In this document: positions 51,244-61,075 of the stretch, piece by piece
Layout: the number at the start of each line of letters is the position of its first letter
Numbering within the stretch: position 1 is the stretch's first letter
Source of the DNA: Sinorhizobium numidicum
Lineage (GTDB): Bacteria; Pseudomonadota; Alphaproteobacteria; Rhizobiales; Rhizobiaceae
Direction: 5' to 3'
Assembly (NCBI RefSeq): GCF_029892045.1
Contig: NZ_CP120369.1
Location: 186,001-250,000, forward strand
DNA length: 64,000 nt
Translations under genes and position numbers: made by a program
The notes under the pieces: model-generated
The model's database searches: none
What the model was told of the DNA's origin: nothing
What the model saw: only the letters and a program-made list of their open reading frames with translations

Positions 51244-51942
51244 TCAAACCGCTGCGCGCGTTGTGCGCTGTTCGATGCGTTTTTCGTGCTCGCCCTGGAT
51301 CAGGCGGTGCACGTAGATCCCGGCCAGGTGGATTTGGTCCGGATCAAGGCTGCCGACAGGCACGATCTGCTCGGCTTCGGCGACGCAGATCTTGCCGCAG
51401 GTGGCGGCTGGAGGGTTGAAGTTGCGGGCCGTCTTGCGGAAGACCAGATTGCCCGTCGTATCCGCCTTCCAAGCCTTGACGATCGAGAGGTCGGCGACAA
51501 TGCCGGTCTCGAGCACATAGGTCTCGCCGTTGAAGACCTTGTGCTCCTTGCCCTCGGCGACGACGGTGCTGACTCCGGTCTTGGTAAAGAACCCGGCGAT
51601 GCCTGCACCGCCTGCCCGCATGCGCTCGGCGAGCGTACCTTGCGGGTTGAACTCGAGTTCCAGTTCACCGCTCAGATACTGCCGCATGAACTCGGCGTTC
51701 TCGCCGACATAGGACGAGATCATCTTCCTGATCTGCCTGGTCTTCAGCAGCACGCCGAGACCGAAATCGTCCACCCCGCAATTGTTCGACGCGATCGTCA
51801 GGTCCTTAGTTCCGGCGTCACGGATCGCAGCGATCAGCAGTTCCGGGATACCGCAGAGGCCAAATCCACCAGCCGCGATAAACATTCCGTCGAACAGCAA
51901 GCCATCAAGGGCTGCCTGCGGGCTTTCGTAAATCTTATTCAT
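51244..51942 (-). CDS. scoA: 3-oxoacid CoA-transferase subunit A
   Basis: A 232-residue alpha subunit: [60 protein letters not shown] and [20 protein letters not shown]. Together with ScoB it activates acetoacetate with succinyl-CoA. GGGAG precedes the ATG. It belongs to the same transcription unit as thiolase and aldehyde dehydrogenase. Confidence 0.94.
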   Translation of the reverse strand: MNKIYESPQAALDGLLFDGMFIAAGGFGLCGIPELLIAAIRDAGTKDLTIASNNCGVDDFGLGVLLKTRQIRKMISSYVGENAEFMRQYLSGELELEFNPQGTLAERMRAGGAGIAGFFTKTGVSTVVAEGKEHKVFNGETYVLETGIVADLSIVKAWKADTTGNLVFRKTARNFNPPAATCGKICVAEAEQIVPVGSLDPDQIHLAGIYVHRLIQGEHEKRIEQRTTRAAV

Positions 51943-52024
51943 AGTCTCCCTCGAGTTCTGCCAGAGGCGTCCGGCACTCGCCCCTGCATGTTGTCCGGCG
52001 GATCAGGTCACCCCAATATGGGTG

Positions 52025-53434
52025 TCACCCGCGATTGATGCAGACGACCTTCGGCTGAGTCATGTCCTCGTAGGCGAAGCGGACGCCTTCGCGCCCCATG
52101 CTGCCGTATTTGAAGCCGCCGAACGGCATGGCGTCGAAGCGATAGTCAGAGGAGTCGTTGATCATCACCCCGCCGGCCTCGATCCGGCTGGCTGCGTCTA
52201 GCGCGACATTGAGATCGCTGGTGAAGATGCCGGCATGCAGGCTGTAGTCCGGAGCGTTGGCCATCTCGATCGCTTCGTCAAGCGTATCGAAATGCGCCAG
52301 CATGACCACGGGTGCAAACACTTCCTCATGCCACAGCCGGCAGCTCAGAGGCGTACCTTCGAGAACGGTCGGGTGATACAGAGACCCCTCGCGACAGTTA
52401 CCGCAAAGCAGCCTCGCGCCGGCTTTGATGGCTTCGTTGACCGCGGCTTCGGTGCGTTCCGCGACTTGGGCAGAGATCATTGGCCCGACGTCGGTGTCCT
52501 CCCGCAGGGGATCACTGGCCTTGAGCTTCTGTGTTGCCCCGACAAAGGCATCACGGAAGCGGTCGTAAAGCTCGGCCTGGATCAGGATGCGCTGCGCACC
52601 GATGCAGTTTTGGCCCGCCGCCCAGAAGGCACCGGAGACGCAACCCTCGACCGCCTTCTCGAAGTCGCAATCATTCATGACGATTACGGGCGCATTGCCG
52701 CCGAGCTCCATGGCGAGCTTCTTCAGGCCGGCCGCGCGGCTGATTGCTTCGCCCGTGGCAAAACCGCCGGTGAACGACACCATCCGCACCTCGCGGGCAG
52801 AGATCATGGCAGTCACCAGTTCTCGGTCGCCGTGAACGACCGTAAGGACCTCCTGAGGCAACCCGGCTTCACGCAGCGCTTCGACGAGCTTGATCGCAGA
52901 GAACGGTGTCAGGTTGGAGGGCTTTAGCAACACCGCATTGCCGCCGGCGACGGCAGGGCCGAGCTTGTGAGCCACCAGGTTCAGCGGGTCGTTGTAGGGG
53001 GTAATCGCGGTGATGATGCCGAGCGGTTCGCGGGTGAACCAGCCCTGGCGCTGTTCCGAGCCGGTATAGGCATCGAAGGGCACGATCTCGCCGGCATTGC
53101 GCTTTGCTTCCTCGGCCGACAGCTTCAGCGTGTTGATGCAGCGAAACACCTCTTTGCGCGCCTGGACGATCGTCTTACCGGCTTCGCGAACAATGGTCTC
53201 GGCAAAAGCGTCGCGACGGCCTTCGACAATCCGCGCGGCACCTTCCAGGACGCTCGCCCGTTTGTGCCTGGGCAGATTGCGCGAGATTTCGGCGCCGCGG
53301 CGAGCGGTTGCCAGCAGTTGATCGATCTCCGCAGGATCGGTCGACTCGACCGATCCAAGCAGCGACCCATCATAGGGGTTATGAACAGAGATCGGCGCCA
53401 GGTTGGTCTTGATGTGGAGTTTGGCGGCAGTCAT
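52025..53434 (-). CDS. NAD(P)-dependent aldehyde dehydrogenase
   Basis: A 469-residue aldehyde dehydrogenase: [57 protein letters not shown] (Glu243) and [15 protein letters not shown] (catalytic Cys277). Closest in style to lactaldehyde, sulfoacetaldehyde or succinate-semialdehyde dehydrogenases; the exact aldehyde cannot be told. Directly downstream of a class III aminotransferase, so oxidation of the semialdehyde made by that enzyme (for example GABA to succinate) is the natural reading. An ALDH/aminotransferase pair (y4uC/y4uB) exists on the NGR234 plasmid, by memory. Confidence 0.92.
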   Translation of the reverse strand: MTAAKLHIKTNLAPISVHNPYDGSLLGSVESTDPAEIDQLLATARRGAEISRNLPRHKRASVLEGAARIVEGRRDAFAETIVREAGKTIVQARKEVFRCINTLKLSAEEAKRNAGEIVPFDAYTGSEQRQGWFTREPLGIITAITPYNDPLNLVAHKLGPAVAGGNAVLLKPSNLTPFSAIKLVEALREAGLPQEVLTVVHGDRELVTAMISAREVRMVSFTGGFATGEAISRAAGLKKLAMELGGNAPVIVMNDCDFEKAVEGCVSGAFWAAGQNCIGAQRILIQAELYDRFRDAFVGATQKLKASDPLREDTDVGPMISAQVAERTEAAVNEAIKAGARLLCGNCREGSLYHPTVLEGTPLSCRLWHEEVFAPVVMLAHFDTLDEAIEMANAPDYSLHAGIFTSDLNVALDAASRIEAGGVMINDSSDYRFDAMPFGGFKYGSMGREGVRFAYEDMTQPKVVCINRG

Positions 53435-53580
53435 GTGGCCAGTTCCCTATTCCTGATGGACCTCCCGTCGAGAGGTCGCGATTATCCGCAAGGCAAAAGT
53501 GGTCCCCCTGCCCCGTTCCGACTTCATTCAGTGGTTTCATGACAAGCCATGGCGGCCGGCCCCCAGGCCTTAAGTATCGA

Positions 53581-54984
53581 TCAGAGCTTCTGGCGGTCGC
53601 GAACCAGCTCATCGATGACCGAGCGAACGGCCTTCTCGGCAATCGAGACGATCTCGTCGACTTCGTCCTTGGTGGTGACAAGTGGTGGGGCAAAGCCGAG
53701 GATGTCACCATGCGGCATGGCGCGGGCAATCAGGCCGCGGTCACGGGCAGCCTTGGAAATGCGGGCACCGACCTTGAGCGACGGATCGAAGCGCTTCTTG
53801 TTCTCGCGGTCACCGACGAACTCGATGGCGCCCATCAGGCCGACACCGCGCACTTCACCAACGATCGGCAGCTGGGCAAACTTCTCCTTAAGCTGTGCCT
53901 GGAAATAGGCGCCAACCTCGCGGGCATTGCCCGGCAGGTTCTCCTTCTCGACGATGTCGAGCACCGCATTGGCCGCGGCCGCGCCGATCGGATGGCCGGA
54001 ATAGGTGTAGCCGTGCGAGAAGGCGCCGACACGATCGGCACCCTCTTCCAGAACCTTGTAGACCTTCTCGCCGACGATCGCGGCGGAGAGCGGGAAGTAG
54101 GCCGAGGTCAGGCCCTTGGCGACGGTGATCAGGTCGGGCTCGATGCCGTAGTGCTGCGAGCCGAACATGGAGCCGGTACGGCCGAAGCCGGTGATCACTT
54201 CATCAGCAATCAGCAGCACGTCGTGCTTTTTCAGCACCGCCTGGATCGCTTCCCAGTAACCTTCCGGCGGCGGCGTGATGCCGCCGGTGCCGAGCACAGG
54301 CTCGGCGATGAAAGCGCCAACGTTGCCGGGGCCGAGCGTTTCGATCATCTCGTCGAGCTCAGCGGCGCGGCGGGCGGAGAATTCCCGCTCCGTCTCGCCA
54401 GGGTTCGCACCCCAGTAGTGGTGCGGAACGCCGGCATGGACGACCTGCGGCAGCGGCAGATCCATATGACCGTGGTAGAAGCTCATGCCGGTCATCGAGC
54501 CGGAGACGACGCTGCAGCCGTGGTAGCCGCGCTCTCGCGAGATGATCTTCTTCTTCGTCGGCTTGCCACGCAGGTTGTTGTAGTACCAGACGAGCTTGGC
54601 CTGGGTCTCGTTGGCGTCCGAACCGGACATGCCGTAGAACACCTTGCTCATTTTGCCGGGCGCCATCTTCACCAGTCGGTCCGACAGAATCGCAAGCTCG
54701 TCCGTCGTGTGCGCCGCATAGGAGTGGTAATAGGCGAGACGATAGGCCTGGCGGGAGATCGCCTCGGCAACCTCGGTGCGGCCATAGCCGACATTGACGC
54801 AGTAGAGGCCGGCAAAGCCGTCGATCAGCTGGTTGCCGTGCGCATCCTGGATGCGGATACCCTTGCCCGTGTCGACGATCGTCGGCTCACCAAGCTTGCC
54901 GGTGGCGAAGTCCTTCAGCTGCGTGAAAGGGTGCAGGACCGTGTTGCGGTCCTTTTCACTGATGTCTTTTATGTTGATGGTCAT
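53581..54984 (-). CDS. Class III omega-aminotransferase (y4uB-like)
   Basis: A 467-residue PLP enzyme of the omega-amino acid:pyruvate/GABA aminotransferase group: HPFTQLKDFATGKLGEP, KVFYGMSGSDANETQAKLVW, SRERGYHGCSVVSGSMTG, LLIADEVITGFGRTGSMFG and DLITVAKGLTSAYFPLSAAI (PLP Lys). It probably converts an omega-amino acid or diamine to a semialdehyde. GGAAGG fits the second ATG (54984) better than the first (54990). First gene of the minus-strand set. Confidence 0.93.
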   Translation of the reverse strand: MTINIKDISEKDRNTVLHPFTQLKDFATGKLGEPTIVDTGKGIRIQDAHGNQLIDGFAGLYCVNVGYGRTEVAEAISRQAYRLAYYHSYAAHTTDELAILSDRLVKMAPGKMSKVFYGMSGSDANETQAKLVWYYNNLRGKPTKKKIISRERGYHGCSVVSGSMTGMSFYHGHMDLPLPQVVHAGVPHHYWGANPGETEREFSARRAAELDEMIETLGPGNVGAFIAEPVLGTGGITPPPEGYWEAIQAVLKKHDVLLIADEVITGFGRTGSMFGSQHYGIEPDLITVAKGLTSAYFPLSAAIVGEKVYKVLEEGADRVGAFSHGYTYSGHPIGAAAANAVLDIVEKENLPGNAREVGAYFQAQLKEKFAQLPIVGEVRGVGLMGAIEFVGDRENKKRFDPSLKVGARISKAARDRGLIARAMPHGDILGFAPPLVTTKDEVDEIVSIAEKAVRSVIDELVRDRQKL

Positions 54985-55676
54985 TACCATTCCTTCCAGT
55001 GCCGGATTTTCCGCTGGTTTCTAGCTTCTGAGTTGGACGCAGGTTAGCCAAAGACTTTGCAGCAGTACTGAAAGTGGCTCAGACGAGACGGTTCTTTGCC
55101 TGAGGAACTGAATTTCGAACCACATGCTGCTGCGAAGACCGCCTTAGCTTCAACCAGGAACGTTCGGGACCAACTTCGTACGGGCGGGGGCTCTGAAGCC
55201 TTGACTTGATTAGCTCTTGAGGACACGCCGATATGTTTTTGTTTATCCATAATCTTTCACCGGACTAGTTGGCACCAAGACACTAGCGAGCGTCACCTCG
55301 AAAAAGCATTTCTCGAACGGTCACTGGTTGGCAGTAAACTCCTCAAAGACAATCGCAACGAAACGGATAATTCACAACGCGCTCGTGTTTTGCACGGTGG
55401 TCTATTCGTTATGCGTGTTGCTTGTGCTTGCAATTGAGGATGGCTTAAGCTGGTGTCTGATCATCTCGACCGCCTTCCTGTCGCGCGACCTCGAAACCGC
55501 CGATACGATCTCCCGGGCAGAAAGCGCAGTAATCTGCAGGACCCACGCCGTTCGTAAGCTTTCGACGAGGAATCCGCGTCGAAACGTCTTGGCACTATAA
55601 CCGAACCCGGACGCGCAGAAGCAAGTTAACAGCGTCGCGGAGCTTAATGTTCGCGACGCGCCTTCGGAAGGCCGGC
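54985..55676. other. Upstream region of the minus-strand set
   Basis: A frame at 55328-55600 is open on the plus strand, and a protein-like stretch can be read on the minus strand (FRRGFLVESLRTAWVLQITA), but neither has a recognised family or a good start. No sigma-54 or nod-box element found facing the aminotransferase. Confidence 0.4.
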
Positions 55677-55871
55677 TAAATGCCGATGGCCTCATAAGCG
55701 TCTGCGATCTGCCGGATAGAGGCGACATAAGCTGCGGTTCTGTAGTCGCCGAGTTCCGGTTGCTTCTCCAGCAGATGGCCAATGCGTGCCCAGGTGCTGC
55801 GCATGACGTCTTCGAGGCCGGAGCGAACGAGGTCGATCTCCCCGCCGCCCTCCAGGAACTCGTCGCGGATG
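55677..55871 (-). pseudogene. gdhA 3' fragment (second copy)
   Basis: Encodes the last ~64 codons of the glutamate dehydrogenase at 47276-48688, with the terminal codons now ATT-TAG instead of ATA-TGA. Similarity stops sharply at 55871 and upstream of 55680. It is direct repeat copy 2. Confidence 0.95.
55680..55871. repeat. 192-bp direct repeat, copy 2
   Basis: Partner of 47280-47471 with one mismatch. Confidence 0.97.
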
Positions 55872-56381
55872 GGCGGTCAACACACATGTTGACGAGAGCG
55901 CCTTACTGGGTCGCCTCATCTAACTAGTCTCAATAGAGCTGATCGCTCGAACTTTGTTGTCGGGGCAACAATATTTGAAACAGACGCTGCGGCGAGTAAC
56001 GAGTGTTATTCCTTTGAGTTAAAATTTTATGCTCACTCGAGAGGGCTTAGGAGAGCCGAGTTGCTCAGAGAATCCAGGTTTGAATTCACCCGCGCTGGCG
56101 GGCAAATCCTTAGCATAGAACGCCTCGCCATCAACGCTCGGGAGGCGGCCCATCAAATCGTAGAAGGTAACGACTAAGCAGCGCCAATTCCGCATGACGC
56201 CCTCGACGACGCGCGAGCGCCTACTCGCGTATCATGGCGCGCTTTGGCACCCCCCTTCGCATGTCATCGACGTCACACTCCTTTTATCGTGCACTATCAG
56301 GACCGTCGAATAACAAAATCCCCGGGTGCATAACCATCCCACAAGGGCCAAACTAACTGATTGGCTTACATTAAAGTAGCT
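55872..56381. other. Gap upstream of the MmgE/PrpD operon
   Basis: No gene recognised; the last 150 bases probably hold the operon promoter. Confidence 0.4.
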
Positions 56382-56410
56382 GCAGGTGAGGACACGATCG
56401 TCGCACCTGC
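56382..56410. promoter_or_regulatory. Inverted repeat, candidate operator
   Basis: GCAGGTG-N15-CACCTGC with a CGATCG centre, 36 bases before the start codon of the MmgE/PrpD gene. Suits a dimeric repressor or activator, identity unknown. Confidence 0.5.
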
Positions 56411-56446
56411 TTTGTACAAGCGGTCCAATCATAGCGGCTCATAAAC

Positions 56447-57817
56447 ATGACTTTAACTCAAGACGTCGCCACCAAGGTCACTGATCTGACCTATGATGCA
56501 CTTCCGGAGCATGTTTGTGACAAAGCAAAGCTTCTTGTCCTGGACCTCGTTGGCTGCATGATCGCGGGGAGCCGAACGCGCGGCGCCGTGCAGTTGATGC
56601 CGCACCTGACCACTACGGATTCCGGCGGTTGTTGCACGGTATTCGGCACATCGTTGCGGTTCCATCCCGGTAATGCCGCCCACGCTAACGCCAATAGCGC
56701 CAGCATGCTCACTCTTGACGACTCCTATGTGCTTTTTGGTCACCCGGGTTCTTCGGTGATTCCGGCCGCTCTTGCAGTCGCCGAAGAGATTGATGCCTCG
56801 GGCAAGGACCTGCTTGCGGCGATCGTTGGCGGCTACGAAATGTCACTGCGCCTGGGTGCCGCCATCAGGCCCAGTGAAAAGCGCGACCGCGAAGTCAAGG
56901 GTCTCGGGACTTGGCAAATTTATGGCGCCTGCACCGCGGCGGGCCTTTTGCATCGATTCAATGCTGAGCAAATGGCCGATGCCTATGGCCTTGTTCCGAT
57001 GCATGCTCCGTTGCCGTTCCTGCGCAAGTTCCACTCGAGGCCCATGAGCCTTTTAAAGAACAATTATGGTTGGGCGAACAAAGGCGCGATCATGGCGGTA
57101 GATCTCGTGCGCACTGGCTTTCACGGCAACCGTACCATCTTTGACGGCGATGACGGATTTTGGGTGATGGCCGGTTCTGACCGCTTTGACCCCGATGGGA
57201 TGCTTGACCGATGGGGTGAGCGCTATTTCACCCTCGAGACCGGGTTTAGAGCCTTTGGCGTGTGTCGGTGGATACACACCTCGATCGACGCGCTTCGTTC
57301 GATATTGGCGCGCCAAACCTTCACCCGCGATGACATCGTTTCCATTCGAGTCGAAACCGTTTCTGAGTTTGTCCGCGACTTCAACGGGCCATGGCCGGAG
57401 TCCACGATCGAGGCCGCGTTTCACATCCCCTATGCGCTCGCCCTGGAGCTGCATGACAAGTCCTCCTCCAGTGGGCTCCGGGAGGAAGACCTTGCAGATG
57501 AGGAATTAAAGAAAACTGCAGCGAAGATTAGCCTCTCTAGCGACGCCTCCGCCGACGAAAAGTTTTACGCGAAGAAGCTCTTGCCGGCTCGCGTCACCGT
57601 CGCTCTCAAGAATGGCGCCACCCATTCCGCTGAGGCAGAGATTCCGACCGGCGCCCCTGGTGGGCCTGCGTTCGGTCAAGCGGAGATCGAAGCCAAGTTT
57701 CTTTCTCTGGCAACACCGCACATAGGCGAAGCCAACGCAAAGCGTCTGATGGGAGACCTCCTTCAGTTGGAGGCTCTCTCCGTGCGCAAAGCACTGCAAT
57801 TCTGCGTCGTGGCGTGA
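56447..57817 (+). CDS. MmgE/PrpD family protein
   Basis: A 456-residue member of the 2-methylcitrate dehydratase/MmgE family: KLLVLDLVGCMIAGSRTRGA, FHPGNAAHANANSASMLTLD, HPGSSVIPAALAVAEEIDAS and RFDPDGMLDRWG. PrpD itself dehydrates 2-methylcitrate, but distant relatives act on other hydroxy-di/tricarboxylates (for example cis-aconitate decarboxylase, iminodisuccinate epimerase). Neighbours (aminotransferase, M20 hydrolase) argue for amino-compound catabolism and not the methylcitrate cycle. First gene of a plus-strand operon, with an inverted repeat just upstream. Confidence 0.9.
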   Translation: MTLTQDVATKVTDLTYDALPEHVCDKAKLLVLDLVGCMIAGSRTRGAVQLMPHLTTTDSGGCCTVFGTSLRFHPGNAAHANANSASMLTLDDSYVLFGHPGSSVIPAALAVAEEIDASGKDLLAAIVGGYEMSLRLGAAIRPSEKRDREVKGLGTWQIYGACTAAGLLHRFNAEQMADAYGLVPMHAPLPFLRKFHSRPMSLLKNNYGWANKGAIMAVDLVRTGFHGNRTIFDGDDGFWVMAGSDRFDPDGMLDRWGERYFTLETGFRAFGVCRWIHTSIDALRSILARQTFTRDDIVSIRVETVSEFVRDFNGPWPESTIEAAFHIPYALALELHDKSSSSGLREEDLADEELKKTAAKISLSSDASADEKFYAKKLLPARVTVALKNGATHSAEAEIPTGAPGGPAFGQAEIEAKFLSLATPHIGEANAKRLMGDLLQLEALSVRKALQFCVVA

Positions 57818-57881
57818 TGGCCTGCATGAGCGACGTACCCCCACTTCGAAAACTAGTCCAACACATTAGGATCAGGTAAAA

Positions 57882-59255
57882 ATGTCAATTCAAAGCACCC
57901 AGCCCAAGCCCGCTCAGAAGGAATCTTCGGGAGGCGCCTTCTACGCCGGTCGCGGCGTTAGCAAAACGCCGATGATTACCCACGCCAAAGGTATTTTCTT
58001 CTGGGATACGGAAGGCAAGCGCTATCTCGACGGTTCTTCGGGCGCGGTTGCCGCGAATATCGGCCACGGGAACGAGCGTGTGCGTGATGCAATGCTGGAG
58101 CAGGCCAGCCGCTTCAGCTATGTGGTCCGCACAGCTTTCACCAGCGAGTCGACCGAAAAGCTTTGCAAGATGATAGCGGATCTCGCGGGGCCAGGCTTCG
58201 ATCAGACTTTTCTGGTTTCGGGCGGCTCCGAGGCCATCGAGGCTACTCTCAAGCTCGCGCGCCAATACGCGGTCGTTTCGGGCCAACCAAAGCGGTCGAA
58301 AATTCTTGCGCGAATGCCAGGCTATCATGGTTCCACGATGGGCGCGGCAGCGGTTACGGGGGATCCTGACCGCGACGAGATGTTTGGGCCGATAATGCGG
58401 ATAATGCCAAAGGTCCCTGCGCCGTTGAGCTACCGCCTCCCTGAGGGTTTCGACGTCGACTCCTATGCTGACTACTGCGCCAACGAACTTGAGCGACTAA
58501 TTCTTGCGGAAGGTGAGGACACTGTCTTGGCCTTCATCATGGAGCCGGTCGGTGGCGTCGCAACCGGTGCCCTGGTGGCTCCGGATCATTACTATAAAAA
58601 GGTCCGGGAGATCTGCAATCGCTACGGTGTTCTATTGATCTTCGATGAGGTGATGTGCGGCGCAGGCCGAACGGGCACCTTCTTGGCTGCCCATCACTGG
58701 CCCGATGCGCTTCCGGACCTCGTTGCCTGCGCCAAGGGACTGAGCGCAGGTTACACGCCACTTGGCGCGATGATCGCACCTAACTGGATCGTCGACAAGG
58801 TTGTTGAATCCGGCGGCTTCCTGCACGGACACACATACTCCGGCAATCCCCTTTCATCAGCGATTGGAGTCGCGGTCCTCACGGAGTTGGTGAATCAAGA
58901 TTTGATGAAGAATGCGGAGCGGATGGGAGTCCTCCTACGGCAACGGCTAAACGCGCTGAAGGATCGCACCGAGACCATTGGAGACGTGCGGGGCATGGGA
59001 TTGCTGAATGCGGTAGAGATTGTCAGGGACAAAGCCAGCAAGGAAGTCTTTCCTGCCTCTAGCCAAGCGTCCTATCGCGTTTCAGCGATCGCCCGCGATC
59101 TGGGCCTGCACATCTACGGGCGGCGCGCCGCGGGGGGGAAGTTCGGTGAATGGTTCATGGCAGCTCCTCCGCTCATCATCACCGAACAAGAAATTGAGCT
59201 GTTCACGGACCTGCTCACAGAGACATTCCGTATCTTTGAAGGTGAGATTCGATGA
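57882..59255 (+). CDS. Class III aminotransferase
   Basis: A 457-residue PLP-dependent aminotransferase: GIFFWDTEGKRYLDGSSGAV, FLVSGGSEAIEATLKLARQY, ARMPGYHGSTMGAAAVTG, LLIFDEVMCGAGRTGTFLAA and DLVACAKGLSAGYTPLGAMI (PLP Lys). Substrate unknown; related enzymes use omega-amino acids, diaminopelargonate or 2,2-dialkylglycine. Its stop overlaps the start of the M20 gene by four bases (ATGA), so the two are coupled. Different sequence from the aminotransferases at 41.6 and 53.6 kb. Confidence 0.92.
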   Translation: MSIQSTQPKPAQKESSGGAFYAGRGVSKTPMITHAKGIFFWDTEGKRYLDGSSGAVAANIGHGNERVRDAMLEQASRFSYVVRTAFTSESTEKLCKMIADLAGPGFDQTFLVSGGSEAIEATLKLARQYAVVSGQPKRSKILARMPGYHGSTMGAAAVTGDPDRDEMFGPIMRIMPKVPAPLSYRLPEGFDVDSYADYCANELERLILAEGEDTVLAFIMEPVGGVATGALVAPDHYYKKVREICNRYGVLLIFDEVMCGAGRTGTFLAAHHWPDALPDLVACAKGLSAGYTPLGAMIAPNWIVDKVVESGGFLHGHTYSGNPLSSAIGVAVLTELVNQDLMKNAERMGVLLRQRLNALKDRTETIGDVRGMGLLNAVEIVRDKASKEVFPASSQASYRVSAIARDLGLHIYGRRAAGGKFGEWFMAAPPLIITEQEIELFTDLLTETFRIFEGEIR

Positions 59256-60568
59256 GTCGTGTTCGAATCTCTTCTGATTTGAGTGAACCGGAACAGGCCG
59301 GATCCAACACAAGCGCGAGACCTGCTCTTGAGACGCACTACGGGATTGGCGGTATGACGCTGGGCAAAGACCTCATAGAGGAAGCGACGGCATGGCGGCA
59401 GCAGTTCCACCGTCATCCGGAGCTTCTCTTTGACGTGGTCCACACCGCTGCTCGTGTCACCGACCTCTTACGCAGCTTTGGATGCGACGAGGTAATAACC
59501 GGCATCGGCAAAACCGGAGTGGTTGCGGTAGTCCGGGGCGGGAACGCGCCGGCGAGCCGGACTATCGGTATTCGGGCGGATATGGATGCGTTGCCCATCC
59601 TTGAGGCGACCGGACTTCCATATGCCTCGAGCGTAGCCGGCAAGATGCACGCTTGCGGTCACGACGGGCATATGGCGATTCTCTTGGGAGCGGTAAAACA
59701 CCTCGCTGAAAGCCGAGCATTCTCTGGAACCCTGGTCGCCATCTTTCAGCCAGCAGAGGAGGGCGGTGCTGGCGCGAAGATCATGTCGGACGATGGTCTG
59801 TTCGACCGATTTGGTATCGAAGAGGTATATGCTCTTCACAATATGCCTGGAATGGAGGTTGGGACCTTCGCCTTGTCCGACGGTGTATTGCTTGCTGCTT
59901 CCGATCGATTCGACCTAAAAATCGCCGGCTGTGGCGGCCATGCCGCGCGTCCCCACGAAGCCATTGATCCGATTCCGGTGGCGAATCATATTGTTAGCGC
60001 ACTACAGACGATCGTGTCGCGGAACGTGAATCCACTTGATCCCGCGGTCCTCTCGGTGACCTCCATTCATGCAGGGGACGCCTACAATGTTATTCCTTCA
60101 GAGGTTACGCTGAGAGGCTCCGTCCGAACGTTGTCCGACGTAAACCGTGATAACGTCGAGGCCCGAGTAGGCGCGTTGGTTACATCGATAGCCGAAGCAT
60201 TTGGCGCAAGCGCCGAGCTCGACTACCGCCGCGGCTACCCGCCGACCATAAATCACGCCACCCAGGCTCGCACCCTGGGGGATGCAGCAACACGTGTCGT
60301 GGGAATTCCCGGCGTTCAACGGGACGCCCCACCGATCATGGCGGCAGAAGATTTCTCCTACATGCTGCAAGCGAGACCCGGCGCCTTCATCTTCATGGGC
60401 AACGGTATGACAGCCCCATTGCACCACCCCATGTATGACTTTAACGATGATGCACTGCCCTATGGTATCGCGCTGTGGATCAGCCTGATGACAGAAAATA
60501 AAATTGCCCCCCACCCAAACAGCAATCTTCTTCCCAGCAGAGAGGCGGCAGCTTCTCCGGGTTCATGA
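59252..60568 (+). CDS. M20-family amidohydrolase (hippurate hydrolase-like)
   Basis: A 438-residue metallo-amidohydrolase: RQQFHRHPELLFDVVHTAAR, GIRADMDALPILEATGLPYA, GKMHACGHDGHMAILLGA (metal ligands), IFQPAEEGGAGA and CGGHAARPHEAIDPI. It would release an amino acid from an N-acyl or amide-linked compound. A start at 59354 (MTLGKD) is closer to the family's usual amino end, but overlap with the upstream stop supports 59252. The last ~10 codons run into an IS3 remnant on the opposite strand, so the native tail may have been replaced. Confidence 0.92.
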   Translation: MSRVRISSDLSEPEQAGSNTSARPALETHYGIGGMTLGKDLIEEATAWRQQFHRHPELLFDVVHTAARVTDLLRSFGCDEVITGIGKTGVVAVVRGGNAPASRTIGIRADMDALPILEATGLPYASSVAGKMHACGHDGHMAILLGAVKHLAESRAFSGTLVAIFQPAEEGGAGAKIMSDDGLFDRFGIEEVYALHNMPGMEVGTFALSDGVLLAASDRFDLKIAGCGGHAARPHEAIDPIPVANHIVSALQTIVSRNVNPLDPAVLSVTSIHAGDAYNVIPSEVTLRGSVRTLSDVNRDNVEARVGALVTSIAEAFGASAELDYRRGYPPTINHATQARTLGDAATRVVGIPGVQRDAPPIMAAEDFSYMLQARPGAFIFMGNGMTAPLHHPMYDFNDDALPYGIALWISLMTENKIAPHPNSNLLPSREAAASPGS

Positions 60569-60650
60569 AGATGCCCTGCCGATCCGGCACGAAATGGATG
60601 CGTCGATAGCCGAAGCGGCGGCGCACAGACGCGACCTGCCTCGTAGCTGT
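60541..60650 (-). mobile_element. IS3-family orfB fragment
   Basis: Minus strand QVASVRRRFGYRRIHFVPDR followed by QGIFMNPEK, the HTH_21-like region of IS3 OrfB. Too short for further assignment. Confidence 0.65.
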
Positions 60651-60769
60651 GATCGGTGTTCTGGCGCGCGCATTGCCTTCTTCCGTTTGATCTTTGATCG
60701 GCTTTTCGTGGAGAAGCTAAAGGAAGTTTCCCCATCGCAATGCATTGGAGCTTTCACATCGCGGAGGCC

Positions 60770-60895
60770 GATCGTAAGAGTCACCGGCACTGCGTGGACG
60801 AAGTGAGGGCGCAAATTATTTCGGAGAGCCCGCGGTGTGGCGTGACCGTCAACGAAGTGGCGTGGAGCGGTATGGCTGGCAGTCGCAAAACTCCT
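60770..60895 (+). mobile_element. IS66-family TnpA-like fragment
   Basis: Plus strand EVRAQIISESPRCGVTVNEV resembles the helix-turn-helix start of IS66 TnpA (KAxIVAES...GxTVxxVA). Nothing else of the element is seen. Confidence 0.5.
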
Positions 60896-61075
60896 GAATG
60901 GATAAAGATTAGAGAGCTCTCATAACGCACCGCCAGTTGTAAGGCAGACGTATCATGAAGATACTTGCTTACAGACTGGGAGCTTTACTCAGTCATCGGC
61001 AGGCGCGAAGTACTCAAGTTGAGTGCGCAGCAGCTAGGCGATAGCGCTCGCTCAATCGAAGGAATGATGATCAGC

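Noticed and set aside
53539..55047. 502-codon plus-strand open frame
   Set aside because: Antisense shadow of the class III aminotransferase in GC-rich sequence; low-complexity composition rich in Asp, Arg and Gly.
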